21,236 nucleotides of DNA from an uncultured Collinsella sp. (GTDB lineage Bacteria > Actinomycetota > Coriobacteriia > Coriobacteriales > Coriobacteriaceae): positions 1 through 21,236 of the forward strand of contig UQNC01000034.1 of assembly GCA_900542175.1 (NCBI GenBank), in the 5' to 3' direction. Positions 1 to 7,561 of the stretch are shown in pieces. The notes beneath the pieces were generated by a model. The model saw only the letters and a list, made by a program, of their open reading frames with translations. It was not told where the DNA came from and ran no database searches. Made by a program: the position numbers and the translations under genes. Numbering within the stretch: position 1 is the stretch's first letter; each line of letters begins with the position of its first letter.

Positions 1-54
1 AGCGTCCTAGTGTTCGCTTCTAATAAAGAAGGCCAAGATTCGGGACGCAGTTCA

Positions 55-135
55 TTTTGGCAGGTAACAACTGGGACTTTGCGTTTTCCCAGATGAAACC
101 TGCCGAAATAAACCTGTCCCTTTTTGGCAGGTCGG
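55..135. repeat. Dispersed intergenic repeat with nested stems (copy 1)
   Basis: The core at 106-127 contains AATAAACCTGTCCCTTTTT, and its near-identical reverse complement lies at 17892-17913; weaker similarity extends over about 54 bases (roughly 83-135). Here the arms GGCAGGT (59-65), ACCTGCC (98-104) and GGCAGGT (126-132) can form two mutually exclusive hairpins, and CTGGG (71-75) pairs with CCCAG (88-92) inside the first. Two copies in non-homologous intergenic spots argue for a dispersed repeat family. I see no coding potential in bases 1-172. Confidence 0.7.
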
Positions 136-141
136 TACAAT
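136..141 (+). promoter_or_regulatory. Possible -10 box for the HAD/LysR operon
   Basis: TACAAT lies just after the repeat element and 32 bases before the ATG at 173. No convincing -35 hexamer stands at the right distance, so this is a weak call. Confidence 0.25.
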
Positions 142-172
142 AGATGGGATTAAGAATGACCGAGGGGACTCT

Positions 173-1081
173 ATGATCAAACTTGTGCTGACCGATATGG
201 ACGATACACTGATTCCAGCCGGGCATGACGGCGCCAGCGACTACGCCATTGAGGGTATTCATGCCATGCAGGCGGCGGGTTTGCACTTTGGGCCGGTTTC
301 GGGTCGTCAGCCGTCCGCGATGGGCTGGATGTTCAAAAACCGTTCCGGGTGTTATTCGACCGGTGCGTTCTGTAACGGCCAGGTGATGTTTGTTGACGGC
401 GAAGTAGTCGCCTCGCACGCAATCGACAACGATGCTCTGATGCGTTTGGCCGACTATCTGGAGCAAGAGACCGACGATACATTTCTAAAAGTCTACAGCC
501 TGGGCGATGACTTTTGGGGCAACGATGCCCATTGTGTGACGAGTGACCCCGAGCGCGTTCGTCGCGCCATGGAGTCGGGCGGCAACGCGTGGCTCAAAGG
601 CGAAGAGGCCCCATGTCGTCCCGTCGTCGATGACGCGTCGGTGTTTAAGGCGAATATCTGGAGTGCCCGTTCGCGTGAGGAGCTCGCGGAGCTACGTGAG
701 CGCGTTGCCGCTGAGGTGCCGGAACTCTCGCTTGTGTTTCCCAACAACCGAGTGCGCCTGTTCGACATCCTTCCGGCTGGTTGGGACAAGGGCTGCGCTG
801 CGCTGGAGCTGGCGCGCGCTTTGGGCCTGACGCCCGACGAGGTGGCCGTATTCGGCGATTCTGATAACGATTTGCCCATGATCGATGCCGTTCCTAACTC
901 CGTTGCAGTCGCCAATGCCAACGAGGCCGTCACGGCTGCCGCACGCTGGCATATTGGCGCTGCGGCAGATGATGCGGTTGCCGGGGCTCTGCATCAGATT
1001 GCCGCCTGCGCCGCGACGGGGGAGATGCCGTCGTTTATGCGTCAAATGGACGCGGCAGGTTTTGGCGTCACGAACGTCTAG
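173..1081 (+). CDS. HAD superfamily (Cof-type) phosphatase
   Basis: A 302-residue cytosolic hydrolase of the haloacid dehalogenase superfamily, Cof/type IIB branch, which dephosphorylates sugar phosphates and similar small phosphomonoesters. Motif I is DMDDTL, with the nucleophile and acid/base aspartates at 8 and 10. Motif II is the serine in PVSGRQ near residue 42. Motif III lysine is in GWDKG. Motif IV is GDSDND at 228-233, which binds magnesium. The cap domain occupies the middle third, and the length is a little above the usual 270. AGGGG precedes the ATG at a normal distance. Only ten bases separate its stop from the following LysR gene, so the two are probably co-transcribed. The substrate cannot be read from sequence. 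Confidence 0.9.
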   Translation: MIKLVLTDMDDTLIPAGHDGASDYAIEGIHAMQAAGLHFGPVSGRQPSAMGWMFKNRSGCYSTGAFCNGQVMFVDGEVVASHAIDNDALMRLADYLEQETDDTFLKVYSLGDDFWGNDAHCVTSDPERVRRAMESGGNAWLKGEEAPCRPVVDDASVFKANIWSARSREELAELRERVAAEVPELSLVFPNNRVRLFDILPAGWDKGCAALELARALGLTPDEVAVFGDSDNDLPMIDAVPNSVAVANANEAVTAAARWHIGAAADDAVAGALHQIAACAATGEMPSFMRQMDAAGFGVTNV

Positions 1082-1091
1082 GGAGAAGGCT

Positions 1092-1988
1092 ATGAAGCTT
1101 CAGCAGCTCAGATATGTTGTTAAGGTTGCCGAATGCGGTAGCATCACCGAGGCCTCGCGCCGGCTCTTTGTGTCGCAGCCCTCGATTACCGCGTCGATTC
1201 GCGATCTCGAAAACGAGATGGGTGTGCATATCTTTGAGCGCACCAACAAGGGCGTCATTGTGTCCGAGGAAGGCGAGACCTTCTTGGGCTACGCGCGCCA
1301 GGTGCTCGACCAGGCCGACCTGCTCGAGGGCAAGTACAAAGGCACGTCCGAGCAGGTGCCGCACTTTAGTGTGAGCTGCCAGCATTATTCCTTTGCCGTT
1401 AATGCGTTTGTCGATGTGATCCGCGAGTTCGATGCCGCGCGCTACGACTTTACCCTGCGCGAGGAGCAGACCCACGAAATTATCGAGGATGTCGCGCATA
1501 TGAAAAGCGAACTCGGCATCCTGTATCTGTCGGAGCACAATCGCGAGGTCATCGAGCGCATGCTTGCCGCCAACGAGCTCGTGTTCGAAGGGCTCTTCTG
1601 CGCCACGCCGCATGTCTTCGTCTGCGCCGACCATCCGCTGGCGGGCCGCTCCAGCGTGACGCTCGAGGATCTGGAAGACTACCCGTTCCTGTCCTACGAG
1701 CAGGGCAGCTACAACTCGTTTTACTATTCCGAGGAGCTGACCTCGACGTTCGAGCGTCGCAAAAATATCCGCGTGCGCGACCGTGCGACGTTGTTCAATT
1801 TGGCCATGGGCCTCAACGGCTACACGGTATGCTCGGGCGTGATCAGCCACGAGCTCAACGGCCCCGGCATTATCTCGATTCCGCTCGACGTGGACGAGTA
1901 CATGGAGATTGGCATCATCACGCGCAAGAACACGACGCTCACGCGCTACGGTCGGGCCTATATCGACGCGATTCGTCAGCATATCTAG
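1092..1988 (+). CDS. LysR-family regulator, MtaR/CmbR-like, possible methionine regulator
   Basis: A 298-residue LysR-type regulator. The N-terminal winged helix-turn-helix (residues 1-60) includes the recognition stretch FVSQPSITASIRDLE, and a co-inducer-binding domain fills the rest. The ATG at 1092 was chosen because AGGGAGAAGG stands just before it and the LysR fold begins at once (MKLQQLRYV); the open frame extends further upstream but overlaps the HAD gene. The HTH resembles streptococcal MtaR/CmbR-type regulators of methionine and cysteine genes. The next gene is a MetE-like methyltransferase preceded by a MET-box-like dyad, so control of methionine synthesis is a reasonable inference. 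Family membership is firm; the target is inferred. Confidence 0.92.
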   Translation: MKLQQLRYVVKVAECGSITEASRRLFVSQPSITASIRDLENEMGVHIFERTNKGVIVSEEGETFLGYARQVLDQADLLEGKYKGTSEQVPHFSVSCQHYSFAVNAFVDVIREFDAARYDFTLREEQTHEIIEDVAHMKSELGILYLSEHNREVIERMLAANELVFEGLFCATPHVFVCADHPLAGRSSVTLEDLEDYPFLSYEQGSYNSFYYSEELTSTFERRKNIRVRDRATLFNLAMGLNGYTVCSGVISHELNGPGIISIPLDVDEYMEIGIITRKNTTLTRYGRAYIDAIRQHI

Positions 1989-2035
1989 GCTGCTGTGCTC
2001 CGCACGGTTCAAATCTCTTTATGACAGTCCAGACT

Positions 2036-2056
2036 GATATAGGAATCATCTATATC
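2036..2056. promoter_or_regulatory. MET-box-like LysR operator upstream of the MetE-like gene
   Basis: A perfect dyad GATATAG-N7-CTATATC, extending to TGATATAG/CTATATCA (2035-2057). Its core TATAGGAATCATCTATA fits the layout TATAG-N7-CTATA of the MET-box known from streptococcal methionine genes controlled by LysR-type MtaR, and also the general LysR T-N11-A rule. It sits about 18 bases before the -10 box at 2072, where a LysR activator would contact polymerase. Confidence 0.6.
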
Positions 2057-2071
2057 AAACTGTTATAAACG

Positions 2072-2077
2072 TATATT
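2072..2077 (+). promoter_or_regulatory. Probable -10 box of the MetE-like gene
   Basis: TATATT stands in an AT-rich stretch 67 bases before the ATG at 2144. There is no good -35 hexamer; the MET-box-like dyad occupies that place, as expected for an activator-dependent promoter. Confidence 0.4.
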
Positions 2078-2089
2078 TTACGATGACCA

Positions 2090-2103
2090 TATGAGCGCTC
2101 ATA
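2090..2103. repeat. 14-bp perfect palindrome in the MetE-like leader
   Basis: TATGAGCGCTCATA is its own reverse complement. It lies between the presumed transcription start (near 2084) and the ribosome binding site, where a dimeric DNA-binding protein could act as a roadblock or repressor. No known regulator can be named for it. Confidence 0.45.
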
Positions 2104-2143
2104 CTCTGTCCCAGTAAAGCAACCGATGCAAAGGGAGATATCT

Positions 2144-3277
2144 ATGAGCACTTCGATTCAACCGAACGCGCCGTTTCGCGCCGATATCGTCGGCAGTTTT
2201 CTTCGTCCGCAGGCTGTAAAGGATGCCCGTGCCGCCTATGTCGCGGGTAAACTCGACGCTTCCGGCCTTAAGGCCGTCGAGGACGAGGCCATCCGCGACT
2301 TAGTGGCCAAGCAGAAGGCTGCCGGCCTGCAGGTGATTACCGATGGCGAGTTTCGCCGCAGCTACTGGCACCTCGATTTTATGTGGGGACTCAACGGCAT
2401 TGAGCGCCGCGCCTCGCGCACGGGCTACATGTTTCACGATGAGGAGACTACCGCCGACACCGCCGCGGTAACCGGTCCCATTAGCGGCGAGAACCATCCG
2501 TTCGTCGAGCACTTCAAATTTGTCAAGTCGCTCGAGGGTGAGGGCCAGATCGCGCGCCAGACCATTCCGGCACCGATCCAGACGTTCTCCGAAGTCACAC
2601 TCGACCGCTGTGATGGCCAGCAGGAGAGCCTGCGTGCCGTCTATAAGACCGACGAAGAGCTCGCCGATGCCATTGCCGCAGCATACCGCACCGTGATTGC
2701 CGACCTGTATGCCGCGGGCTGCCGCAACATCCAATTTGATGACTGCACCTGGGGCATCTATTGCGATACCGACTTTGTGTCCAAGACCGGCATGAGTCCG
2801 GTTGACCTGCAAAAGGTGAGCGAGCTGGGCGTGGCGCTCAACAATGCTGCCATCGCGGGCAAGCCCGACGATCTGGTTATCAACACGCACGTGTGCCGCG
2901 GCAACTATCACTCCACGTATGCCTTCGAGGGTGGTTACGATCCCATTGCACCGTACCTGTTTGCGCACGAGGATGTCGACGCGTTCTACCTTGAGTTCGA
3001 TACGCCGCGCGCCGGTGGCTTTGAGCCGCTCAAGTATGTTGCTCCCGGCAAGAAGGTCGTGCTGGGCCTGGTGACCACCAAGGCCGCTGAGCTCGAGGAC
3101 GAGGACGTTATCGTCGAACGTATCCACGAGGCCGCAAAGTATGTGCCGCTCGAGAACCTGTACCTGTCGCCCCAGTGCGGCTTTGCCAGCTGTGAGATTG
3201 GCAACAAACTGACCGAGGACGAACAGTGGGCAAAGATCGCGCTGGTCAAGCACATTTCCGAGCGCGTTTGGAAGTAA
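2144..3277 (+). CDS. Cobalamin-independent methionine synthase-like protein (MetE C-terminal type, YxjG/YxjH family)
   Basis: A 377-residue protein matching the catalytic C-terminal half of MetE and the stand-alone YxjG/YxjH group, which transfer a methyl group to homocysteine to give methionine. The MetE N-terminal half is absent, as is normal for this family. Zinc ligands are visible: His249 and Cys251 in THVC, and Cys344 in SPQCGF; FYLEFDTPR probably supplies the acidic ligand. ITDGEFRRSYW is the family signature near the N-terminus. The ATG at 2144 is preferred because AAGGGAG lies before it; an in-frame ATG at 2126 would place that ribosome site inside the gene. It follows a LysR gene and carries a MET-box-like operator. 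The methyl donor is not certain in this subfamily. Confidence 0.88.
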   Translation: MSTSIQPNAPFRADIVGSFLRPQAVKDARAAYVAGKLDASGLKAVEDEAIRDLVAKQKAAGLQVITDGEFRRSYWHLDFMWGLNGIERRASRTGYMFHDEETTADTAAVTGPISGENHPFVEHFKFVKSLEGEGQIARQTIPAPIQTFSEVTLDRCDGQQESLRAVYKTDEELADAIAAAYRTVIADLYAAGCRNIQFDDCTWGIYCDTDFVSKTGMSPVDLQKVSELGVALNNAAIAGKPDDLVINTHVCRGNYHSTYAFEGGYDPIAPYLFAHEDVDAFYLEFDTPRAGGFEPLKYVAPGKKVVLGLVTTKAAELEDEDVIVERIHEAAKYVPLENLYLSPQCGFASCEIGNKLTEDEQWAKIALVKHISERVWK

Positions 3278-3400
3278 CGTTACCGTTTGCAGGTGACAGC
3301 GCGCGCGAGACATGACGTATCACGTACAATGGTTCGGATCGTATCGTTCGGGCAGATTATCCGATATGCCTGATCGCCCTTCCATCATGAAAGGACTTCC

Positions 3401-4735
3401 ATGTCCCAATCCTCGACGCCCGCCGTCACCGATGCCATCTACGATGCATCGTCGCTCGGCCGCCCGCGCATGTTTGTGTTGGGTTTGCAACATATGTTTG
3501 CGATGTTCGGAGCCACGGTGCTCGTGCCCGTGCTCACCGGCCTTTCCGTTTCGGCGACGCTTCTGTTCGCCGGCATCGGCACGCTGCTGTTTCATTTTTT
3601 ATCGCGCGGTAAGGTGCCCGCGTTTCTGGGCTCGTCGTTTGCCTTTATCGCGGGTTATGCCGCCATTGCACCCAACGGCGAGGCCGAGCTTTTGCCTTAC
3701 GCTTGCCTGGGCGTTGCCTGCGCCGGCCTGCTCTATCCGGTGCTGGCGGCGCTGTTCCGCGCCTTTGGCGCCAAGCGTGTCATGCGCTTCTTTCCGCCGG
3801 TGGTGACCGGTCCCATCGTCATTTCCATCGGCCTGATCCTGGCGAGCTCTGCCATTGCCAACTGCCAGACCAACTGGCTTGTCGCCGTTATCGCTGTGGC
3901 CGTGATCGTCATCTGCAACATCTGGGGCCGCGGCATGGTCAAGATCGTGCCGATTTTGCTGGGCGTTGTGGTGAGCTATGCCGTTGCGGCCGCGTTGGGC
4001 GAGGTCGACTTCTCTGGCGTCGCAGCCGCCCCCTGGGTCGGTCTGCCCATCGTGTGGGACAACACCGTGTTTGCGCTCTTTGGCCCGCAGTTCGATAGCG
4101 GTCTTGCCACGACGGCCATCATCACCATCATGCCGCTGGCCTTTGCAACCATGATTGAGCACATTGGCGATATCTCCGCCATTGGCTCTACCTGCGAACG
4201 CAATTACATTGCCGATCCCGGTCTGCACCGTACCCTGCTCGGCGATGGCCTGGCGACCATCTTGGCATCGCTCTTTGGCGCCCCCGCCAACACTACGTAT
4301 GGCGAGAACACCGGCGTGCTTGCGCTTACGCGCGTGTTCGACCCACGCGTGATTCGCATTGCCGCGTGCTGCGCCATTGTCCTCTCGTTCTGCCCCAAGT
4401 TCGCTGCGGTGATTGCCGCCATGCCGGCGTGCGTTATCGGCGGCGTGTCGCTCGTGCTCTACGGCATGATCAGTGCCGTGGGCGTTCGCAACCTTATCGA
4501 AAACCAGATCGATTTCCAGAACAACCGCAATGTGCTGGTTGCGGCTCTGGTGCTCGTGCTTTCGCTCGGCATTGCCTACAGTACCGCCGGTGCCATCGTG
4601 CTGGAGCTGGGCGGCGTGACGATTTCGCTTTCGGGCCTTGCCGTGGGCTCGCTGGTGGGCATTGTGCTCAACGCCATCCTGCCCGGTAATGACTTTGAGT
4701 TCGATACTTCCGAGCTTGAGGAGACTGCTGAATAG
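3401..4735 (+). CDS. uraA: Uracil permease, NCS2 family
   Basis: A 444-residue integral membrane uracil:proton symporter of the nucleobase-cation symporter-2 family, which normally has 14 membrane segments. GLQHMFAMFGATVLVP matches the first helix of UraA, with its conserved histidine. The stretch NTTYGENTGVLALTR matches the UraA substrate-site helix with its essential glutamate. Hydrophobic segments cover nearly the whole chain, and the last 20 residues are acidic and cytosolic. A TGAAAGGA ribosome site precedes the ATG. No pyr genes adjoin it, and no PyrR attenuator is evident in the 123-base leader. It ends in a bidirectional terminator shared with the convergent esterase gene. Confidence 0.92.
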   Translation: MSQSSTPAVTDAIYDASSLGRPRMFVLGLQHMFAMFGATVLVPVLTGLSVSATLLFAGIGTLLFHFLSRGKVPAFLGSSFAFIAGYAAIAPNGEAELLPYACLGVACAGLLYPVLAALFRAFGAKRVMRFFPPVVTGPIVISIGLILASSAIANCQTNWLVAVIAVAVIVICNIWGRGMVKIVPILLGVVVSYAVAAALGEVDFSGVAAAPWVGLPIVWDNTVFALFGPQFDSGLATTAIITIMPLAFATMIEHIGDISAIGSTCERNYIADPGLHRTLLGDGLATILASLFGAPANTTYGENTGVLALTRVFDPRVIRIAACCAIVLSFCPKFAAVIAAMPACVIGGVSLVLYGMISAVGVRNLIENQIDFQNNRNVLVAALVLVLSLGIAYSTAGAIVLELGGVTISLSGLAVGSLVGIVLNAILPGNDFEFDTSELEETAE

Positions 4736-4752
4736 TAGCTGCGTTCAGCCAA

Positions 4753-4800
4753 ATTAAAAATGGCGTCCATGCGTATGTACGCGTGGACGCCATTTTTAAT
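4753..4800. terminator. Bidirectional terminator between uraA and the esterase
   Basis: A 17-bp perfect inverted repeat, ATTAAAAATGGCGTCCA (4753-4769) with its complement at 4784-4800. The stem extends inward through GCGT/ACGC to a small loop. A/T runs flank both sides, so it works for both convergent genes. The esterase stop codon (4796-4798) lies inside the stem. Confidence 0.9.
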
Positions 4801-5509
4801 GCGTCAGTATCCAGTGGATGCCGCGCGCCATGCGCAGGTCAGTTTGGGCAAAGTGGTTGCCGGGGTTGAGCTCCAGCGTTGTTGGAATGTCACGCTCTAT
4901 AAACAGCTCTTCCATCGCGTGCGTATCGTCGAGTACGTGCCGCATCATGCGGTTGGGCGTCTTGGTTTCCTTTTTACCGAGCGACAGATAGGCGGCGTCG
5001 GGCGTGGCTGTCATCGTGCGCTCGCGCGCGTAGTCGATAAAGCCGGGGAACCACAGCGACCCCGATGCACTTGCCGCGCGCTCAAAGACATCTGTTTGCC
5101 AAAGTGTCCACAGTGCAAAAAGACCCGCCAACGAGTAGCCGGCAACGCCGCGCCAGGCGGGCGGTTGCGGGAGCGATGATTCGGCCTGGGGGATTATCTG
5201 CTTCAACAACTCGTCAAGAAAACCAGCAGCCTGTCCACCAAAGGGCTCGGCATCTCGTATAGTTCCCTCACATTCCCAGGGGCTCAGCTCGCGATTCCAA
5301 TCGAGCCCTCCAATGGCGACAAGGGTGAATGGCGGGCAGTCGAGCTCTCGGCAGCGCTCGTAGACTTCACTACCGTCGCCCATAACCACGGGGAGGTAGA
5401 TGACGGGCGCGCCTTCCACACACTCTGAATAAACGGTTATCTGCTTATGATGCGCTTCCAAGGCAGGCTTCTCTCGGTGTTGTGATATTGACAGCCTCAA
5501 TTGTCGCAC
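4796..5509 (-). CDS. Alpha/beta-hydrolase fold esterase
   Basis: A protein of up to 237 residues resembling the putative-esterase (esterase D/Fes-like) branch of alpha/beta hydrolases. The nucleophile elbow is GYSLAG with Ser126, and the catalytic histidine is probably in NPGNHF near residue 217; an aspartate between them would complete the triad. No signal peptide is evident, so it is likely cytosolic. The start is uncertain. The longest frame begins at a GTG at 5509 with no ribosome site and only about 20 bases from the terminator of the upstream gene. A TTG at 5461, preceded by GAGAGAAG and giving MEAHHKQITVYSE, is a credible alternative. The substrate is unknown. Confidence 0.78.
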   Translation of the reverse strand: MRQLRLSISQHREKPALEAHHKQITVYSECVEGAPVIYLPVVMGDGSEVYERCRELDCPPFTLVAIGGLDWNRELSPWECEGTIRDAEPFGGQAAGFLDELLKQIIPQAESSLPQPPAWRGVAGYSLAGLFALWTLWQTDVFERAASASGSLWFPGFIDYARERTMTATPDAAYLSLGKKETKTPNRMMRHVLDDTHAMEELFIERDIPTTLELNPGNHFAQTDLRMARGIHWILTH

Positions 5510-5530
5510 GCTGGCACGGGGGCAGACGCT

Positions 5531-5571
5531 AAAAGAAAGGCGCGGAGCCGCTTGGTGCGACTCTGCGCCTT
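5531..5571 (-). terminator. Terminator of the AzgA-type permease gene
   Basis: On the minus strand AAGGCGCAGAG pairs with CTCCGCGCCTT around a 13-base loop and is followed by TCTTTT. It sits 27 bases after the permease stop codon. Confidence 0.85.
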
Positions 5572-5598
5572 ATGGTTTTGCTTTGGCAGGCTGTGCCG

Positions 5599-6912
5599 TT
5601 ACGCTACGAAGAAGTAGACGAGGAAGGCAAGGGCTGCGATCCACATGAGCGGCTTGATCTTGGAGGCCTCGCCCTTAAAGAGCGCGACGATCACGTAGGC
5701 GATAAAGCCCAGGCCAATGCCGGCGGAGATGGAGTAGGTGAAGGGCACGCCGGCGACAATCATGAACGCCGGGAAGCCCTGCGACACGTCGGACCAGTCG
5801 ATCTCGGAGGCCTCGCTCATCATGAGGTAGCCGACGTAGACCAGAGCACCGCAGGTGGCGGCACTGGAAACGATGGTGACGATGGGGGAGAAGAACGCGG
5901 CGAGAATGAACAGCACGCCGGTGGTGACGGAGGTGAGGCCCGTGCGACCACCGTCGGCAGCGCCAGAGGTGGACTCGACGAAGGTAGTGATGGAGGAGAC
6001 GCCCATAAAGCCACCGGCAGCAGCGGCCACGGAGTCGACGACCAGGATGGGACGGATGTCCTCGACATTGCCGTCCTCGGTCAAGAACTCGCCCTGCTTG
6101 GCGACGGCCATCGCGGTGCCCATGGTGTCGAAGAAGTCGCTCATGAGCAGCGAGAAGGCAACGACGAGCAGCATCGGGTCGGTCAGGACCTTCACGATGG
6201 CAAGGTTGCCGTCGGCAGTGCTGGCAAACGGGGCGCCGAAGGTCGAGAAGTCGAGCGGTGCGATGAGGCCCTCGGGCGCATGGGTGACGCCCAGCGGGAT
6301 TCCGGCGATAACGGCGACGATGATGCCGATGAGCAGCGAGCCCGGCACGTTGCGGGAAGCCAGGGCAACCGTCACGACGATGGAGATGATGCCGACGATA
6401 AAGGTGGGGGAGGCGATGTCGCCCAGGCCGACGAGCGTACCGGCGCCAGCGGTGATGATGCCGGCGTCGCACAGGCCGATCATGGCGATAAACAGGCCCA
6501 GACCCACCGAGATGGCGTGGCGCAGGACCACGGGGATGGCGTCCATGATGGCCTCGCGCAGGCCGCAAAGGACGAGCAGCAAGATGACGACGCCCTCGAG
6601 GAAGATAACGCTCATGGCGACGTGCCAGTCACCGCCGCACATGGTGGTGGTGATGCCCGCGATCATGGCGTTGATGCCCAGGCCTGAAGCGCAGGCGAGC
6701 GGGCGGTTTGCGAAGATGCCCATGCAGATGGTCATGATGCCGGCGCCCAGGCAGGTGGCGCAGGCGAGCGCTCCCGCATCAATGCCAGCGCCCGAGAGCA
6801 CTGCGGGGTTGACGGCGATGATGTAGGCCATCGCCAGGAATGTTGTCAGTCCAGCGCGAAGTTCGGTCCCGATTGTGGACTTGCGCTCACTGACGTGAAA
6901 AAGTTCGTCCAT
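5599..6912 (-). CDS. AzgA-type purine (hypoxanthine/guanine) permease, NCS2 family
   Basis: A 437-residue polytopic membrane protein of the AzgA branch of NCS2, which imports hypoxanthine, guanine or adenine with protons. The N-terminal stretch TELRAGLTTFLAMAYIIAVNP is the AzgA signature. ACASGLGINAM and the conserved segment TTFVESTSGAADGGRTGL place it with PbuG/YicO-type transporters, not UraA. The ATG at 6912 (MDELFHVSERK) was chosen because AAGGAAAGGG precedes it; the frame extends 15 codons upstream without a ribosome site. A small hairpin abuts the ribosome site (6930-6950). No purine-riboswitch core is visible in the leader. Substrate choice within purines is inferred from the family. 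Confidence 0.9.
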   Translation of the reverse strand: MDELFHVSERKSTIGTELRAGLTTFLAMAYIIAVNPAVLSGAGIDAGALACATCLGAGIMTICMGIFANRPLACASGLGINAMIAGITTTMCGGDWHVAMSVIFLEGVVILLLVLCGLREAIMDAIPVVLRHAISVGLGLFIAMIGLCDAGIITAGAGTLVGLGDIASPTFIVGIISIVVTVALASRNVPGSLLIGIIVAVIAGIPLGVTHAPEGLIAPLDFSTFGAPFASTADGNLAIVKVLTDPMLLVVAFSLLMSDFFDTMGTAMAVAKQGEFLTEDGNVEDIRPILVVDSVAAAAGGFMGVSSITTFVESTSGAADGGRTGLTSVTTGVLFILAAFFSPIVTIVSSAATCGALVYVGYLMMSEASEIDWSDVSQGFPAFMIVAGVPFTYSISAGIGLGFIAYVIVALFKGEASKIKPLMWIAALAFLVYFFVA

Positions 6913-6929
6913 GCATACCCTTTCCTTGT

Positions 6930-6950
6930 TCGGCCCCGAGTTTAGGCCGA
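6930..6950 (-). promoter_or_regulatory. Leader hairpin just upstream of the permease ribosome site
   Basis: On the minus strand TCGGCC and GGCCGA form a 6-bp stem with a 9-base loop ending only three to four bases before AAGGAAAGGG. It could affect translation, but nothing else supports a regulatory role. Confidence 0.3.
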
Positions 6951-7066
6951 TTGACACGAACTCATTTACTATATCGCCTTTACAACCTTGCTGTTCCTCG
7001 CATGTTGATGTTCGGCGCTTTGTAACAGACGGACGGTATTTATCGCATGAAAATGTGTGGGTACCG

Positions 7067-7072
7067 TATACT
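7067..7072 (+). promoter_or_regulatory. Possible -10 box for the deformylase-like gene
   Basis: TATACT lies 34 bases before the ATG at 7106, a typical distance for a short leader. The -35 region is weak. Confidence 0.35.
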
Positions 7073-7105
7073 TAAGCGGTTACAACGACCCCTATGGAGG
7101 AACGT

Positions 7106-7525
7106 ATGATTAAAGAGCTTTGCCACGACGAGGCTATCCTGTCCCAGCGTTGCGAGGTTGCGACCGTCGAGGACGAGTCGGTTGCTCAGGACCTGATCGA
7201 TACCATCAAGTCGCTCGATGATGCCGGCTGCTTGGCCGCCAACCAGATCGGCGTTACCAAGAAGGTCTGCGTCTACCTGGACGACGCCGGCGAGCCCCAC
7301 GTGCTCTACAACCCCCGTCTGGTGTTTGGCCTGGGCGCCAGCAAGATGGAGGAGAGCTGCCTGACGCACGAGGAGGTCACCAAGTCCACGCGCTATATCA
7401 AGTGCAAGGTTGCCTTTGACCAGATCGTCGATGGCAAGATGCGCGAGCGCAAGCAGGACTTTGTGGGCTTCGAGGCGCAGATGGTCCAGCATATGATCGA
7501 CCACTGTCTTGGAAAGTTGGTCTAA
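7106..7525 (+). CDS. Peptide deformylase-like protein lacking the catalytic glutamate
   Basis: A 139-residue protein of the peptide deformylase family, which removes the formyl group from the N-terminal methionine of new proteins. Motif 1 is present as CLAANQIG with Gln47. Motif 2 is EESCLT with the metal ligand Cys85. Motif 3, normally HEXXH, reads HMIDH at 129-133: both metal-binding histidines remain but the catalytic glutamate is methionine (ATG at 7493-7495). It is shorter than classical deformylases (about 165-180). The start at 7106 follows GGAGG; an in-frame ATG at 7094 overlaps that site. It may be inactive, regulatory or altered in chemistry. A second homologue with an intact HEIDH lies at 14737-15147. 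Confidence 0.85.
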   Translation: MIKELCHDEAILSQRCEVATVEDESVAQDLIDTIKSLDDAGCLAANQIGVTKKVCVYLDDAGEPHVLYNPRLVFGLGASKMEESCLTHEEVTKSTRYIKCKVAFDQIVDGKMRERKQDFVGFEAQMVQHMIDHCLGKLV

Positions 7526-7527
7526 GG

Positions 7528-7561
7528 GGACCAAAGCACCGCACTTCGTCTCTTTTGGTCC
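7528..7561 (+). terminator. First stem-loop after the deformylase-like gene
   Basis: GGACCAAA (7528-7535) pairs with TTTGGTCC (7554-7561). It has no T-run and shares its last two bases with the following terminator stem, so the two structures compete. Confidence 0.45.

Noticed and set aside
1989..2143. Possible S-box (SAM) riboswitch or T-box upstream of the MetE-like gene
   Set aside because: No S-box helices, T-box sequence or leader terminator are visible; the region is better explained by the LysR-type dyad.
3278..3400. PyrR-type attenuator upstream of uraA
   Set aside because: Only short imperfect pairings are present, and no terminator with a T-run precedes the start.
5572..6687. Long plus-strand open frames opposite the AzgA-type permease
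   Set aside because: The product is low-complexity (Asp/Gly/His rich) with no ribosome site, the typical antisense shadow of a GC-rich membrane-protein gene.
6913..7105. Possible purine riboswitch upstream of the purine permease
   Set aside because: I could not find the conserved purine-riboswitch loops or three-way junction in the minus-strand leader.
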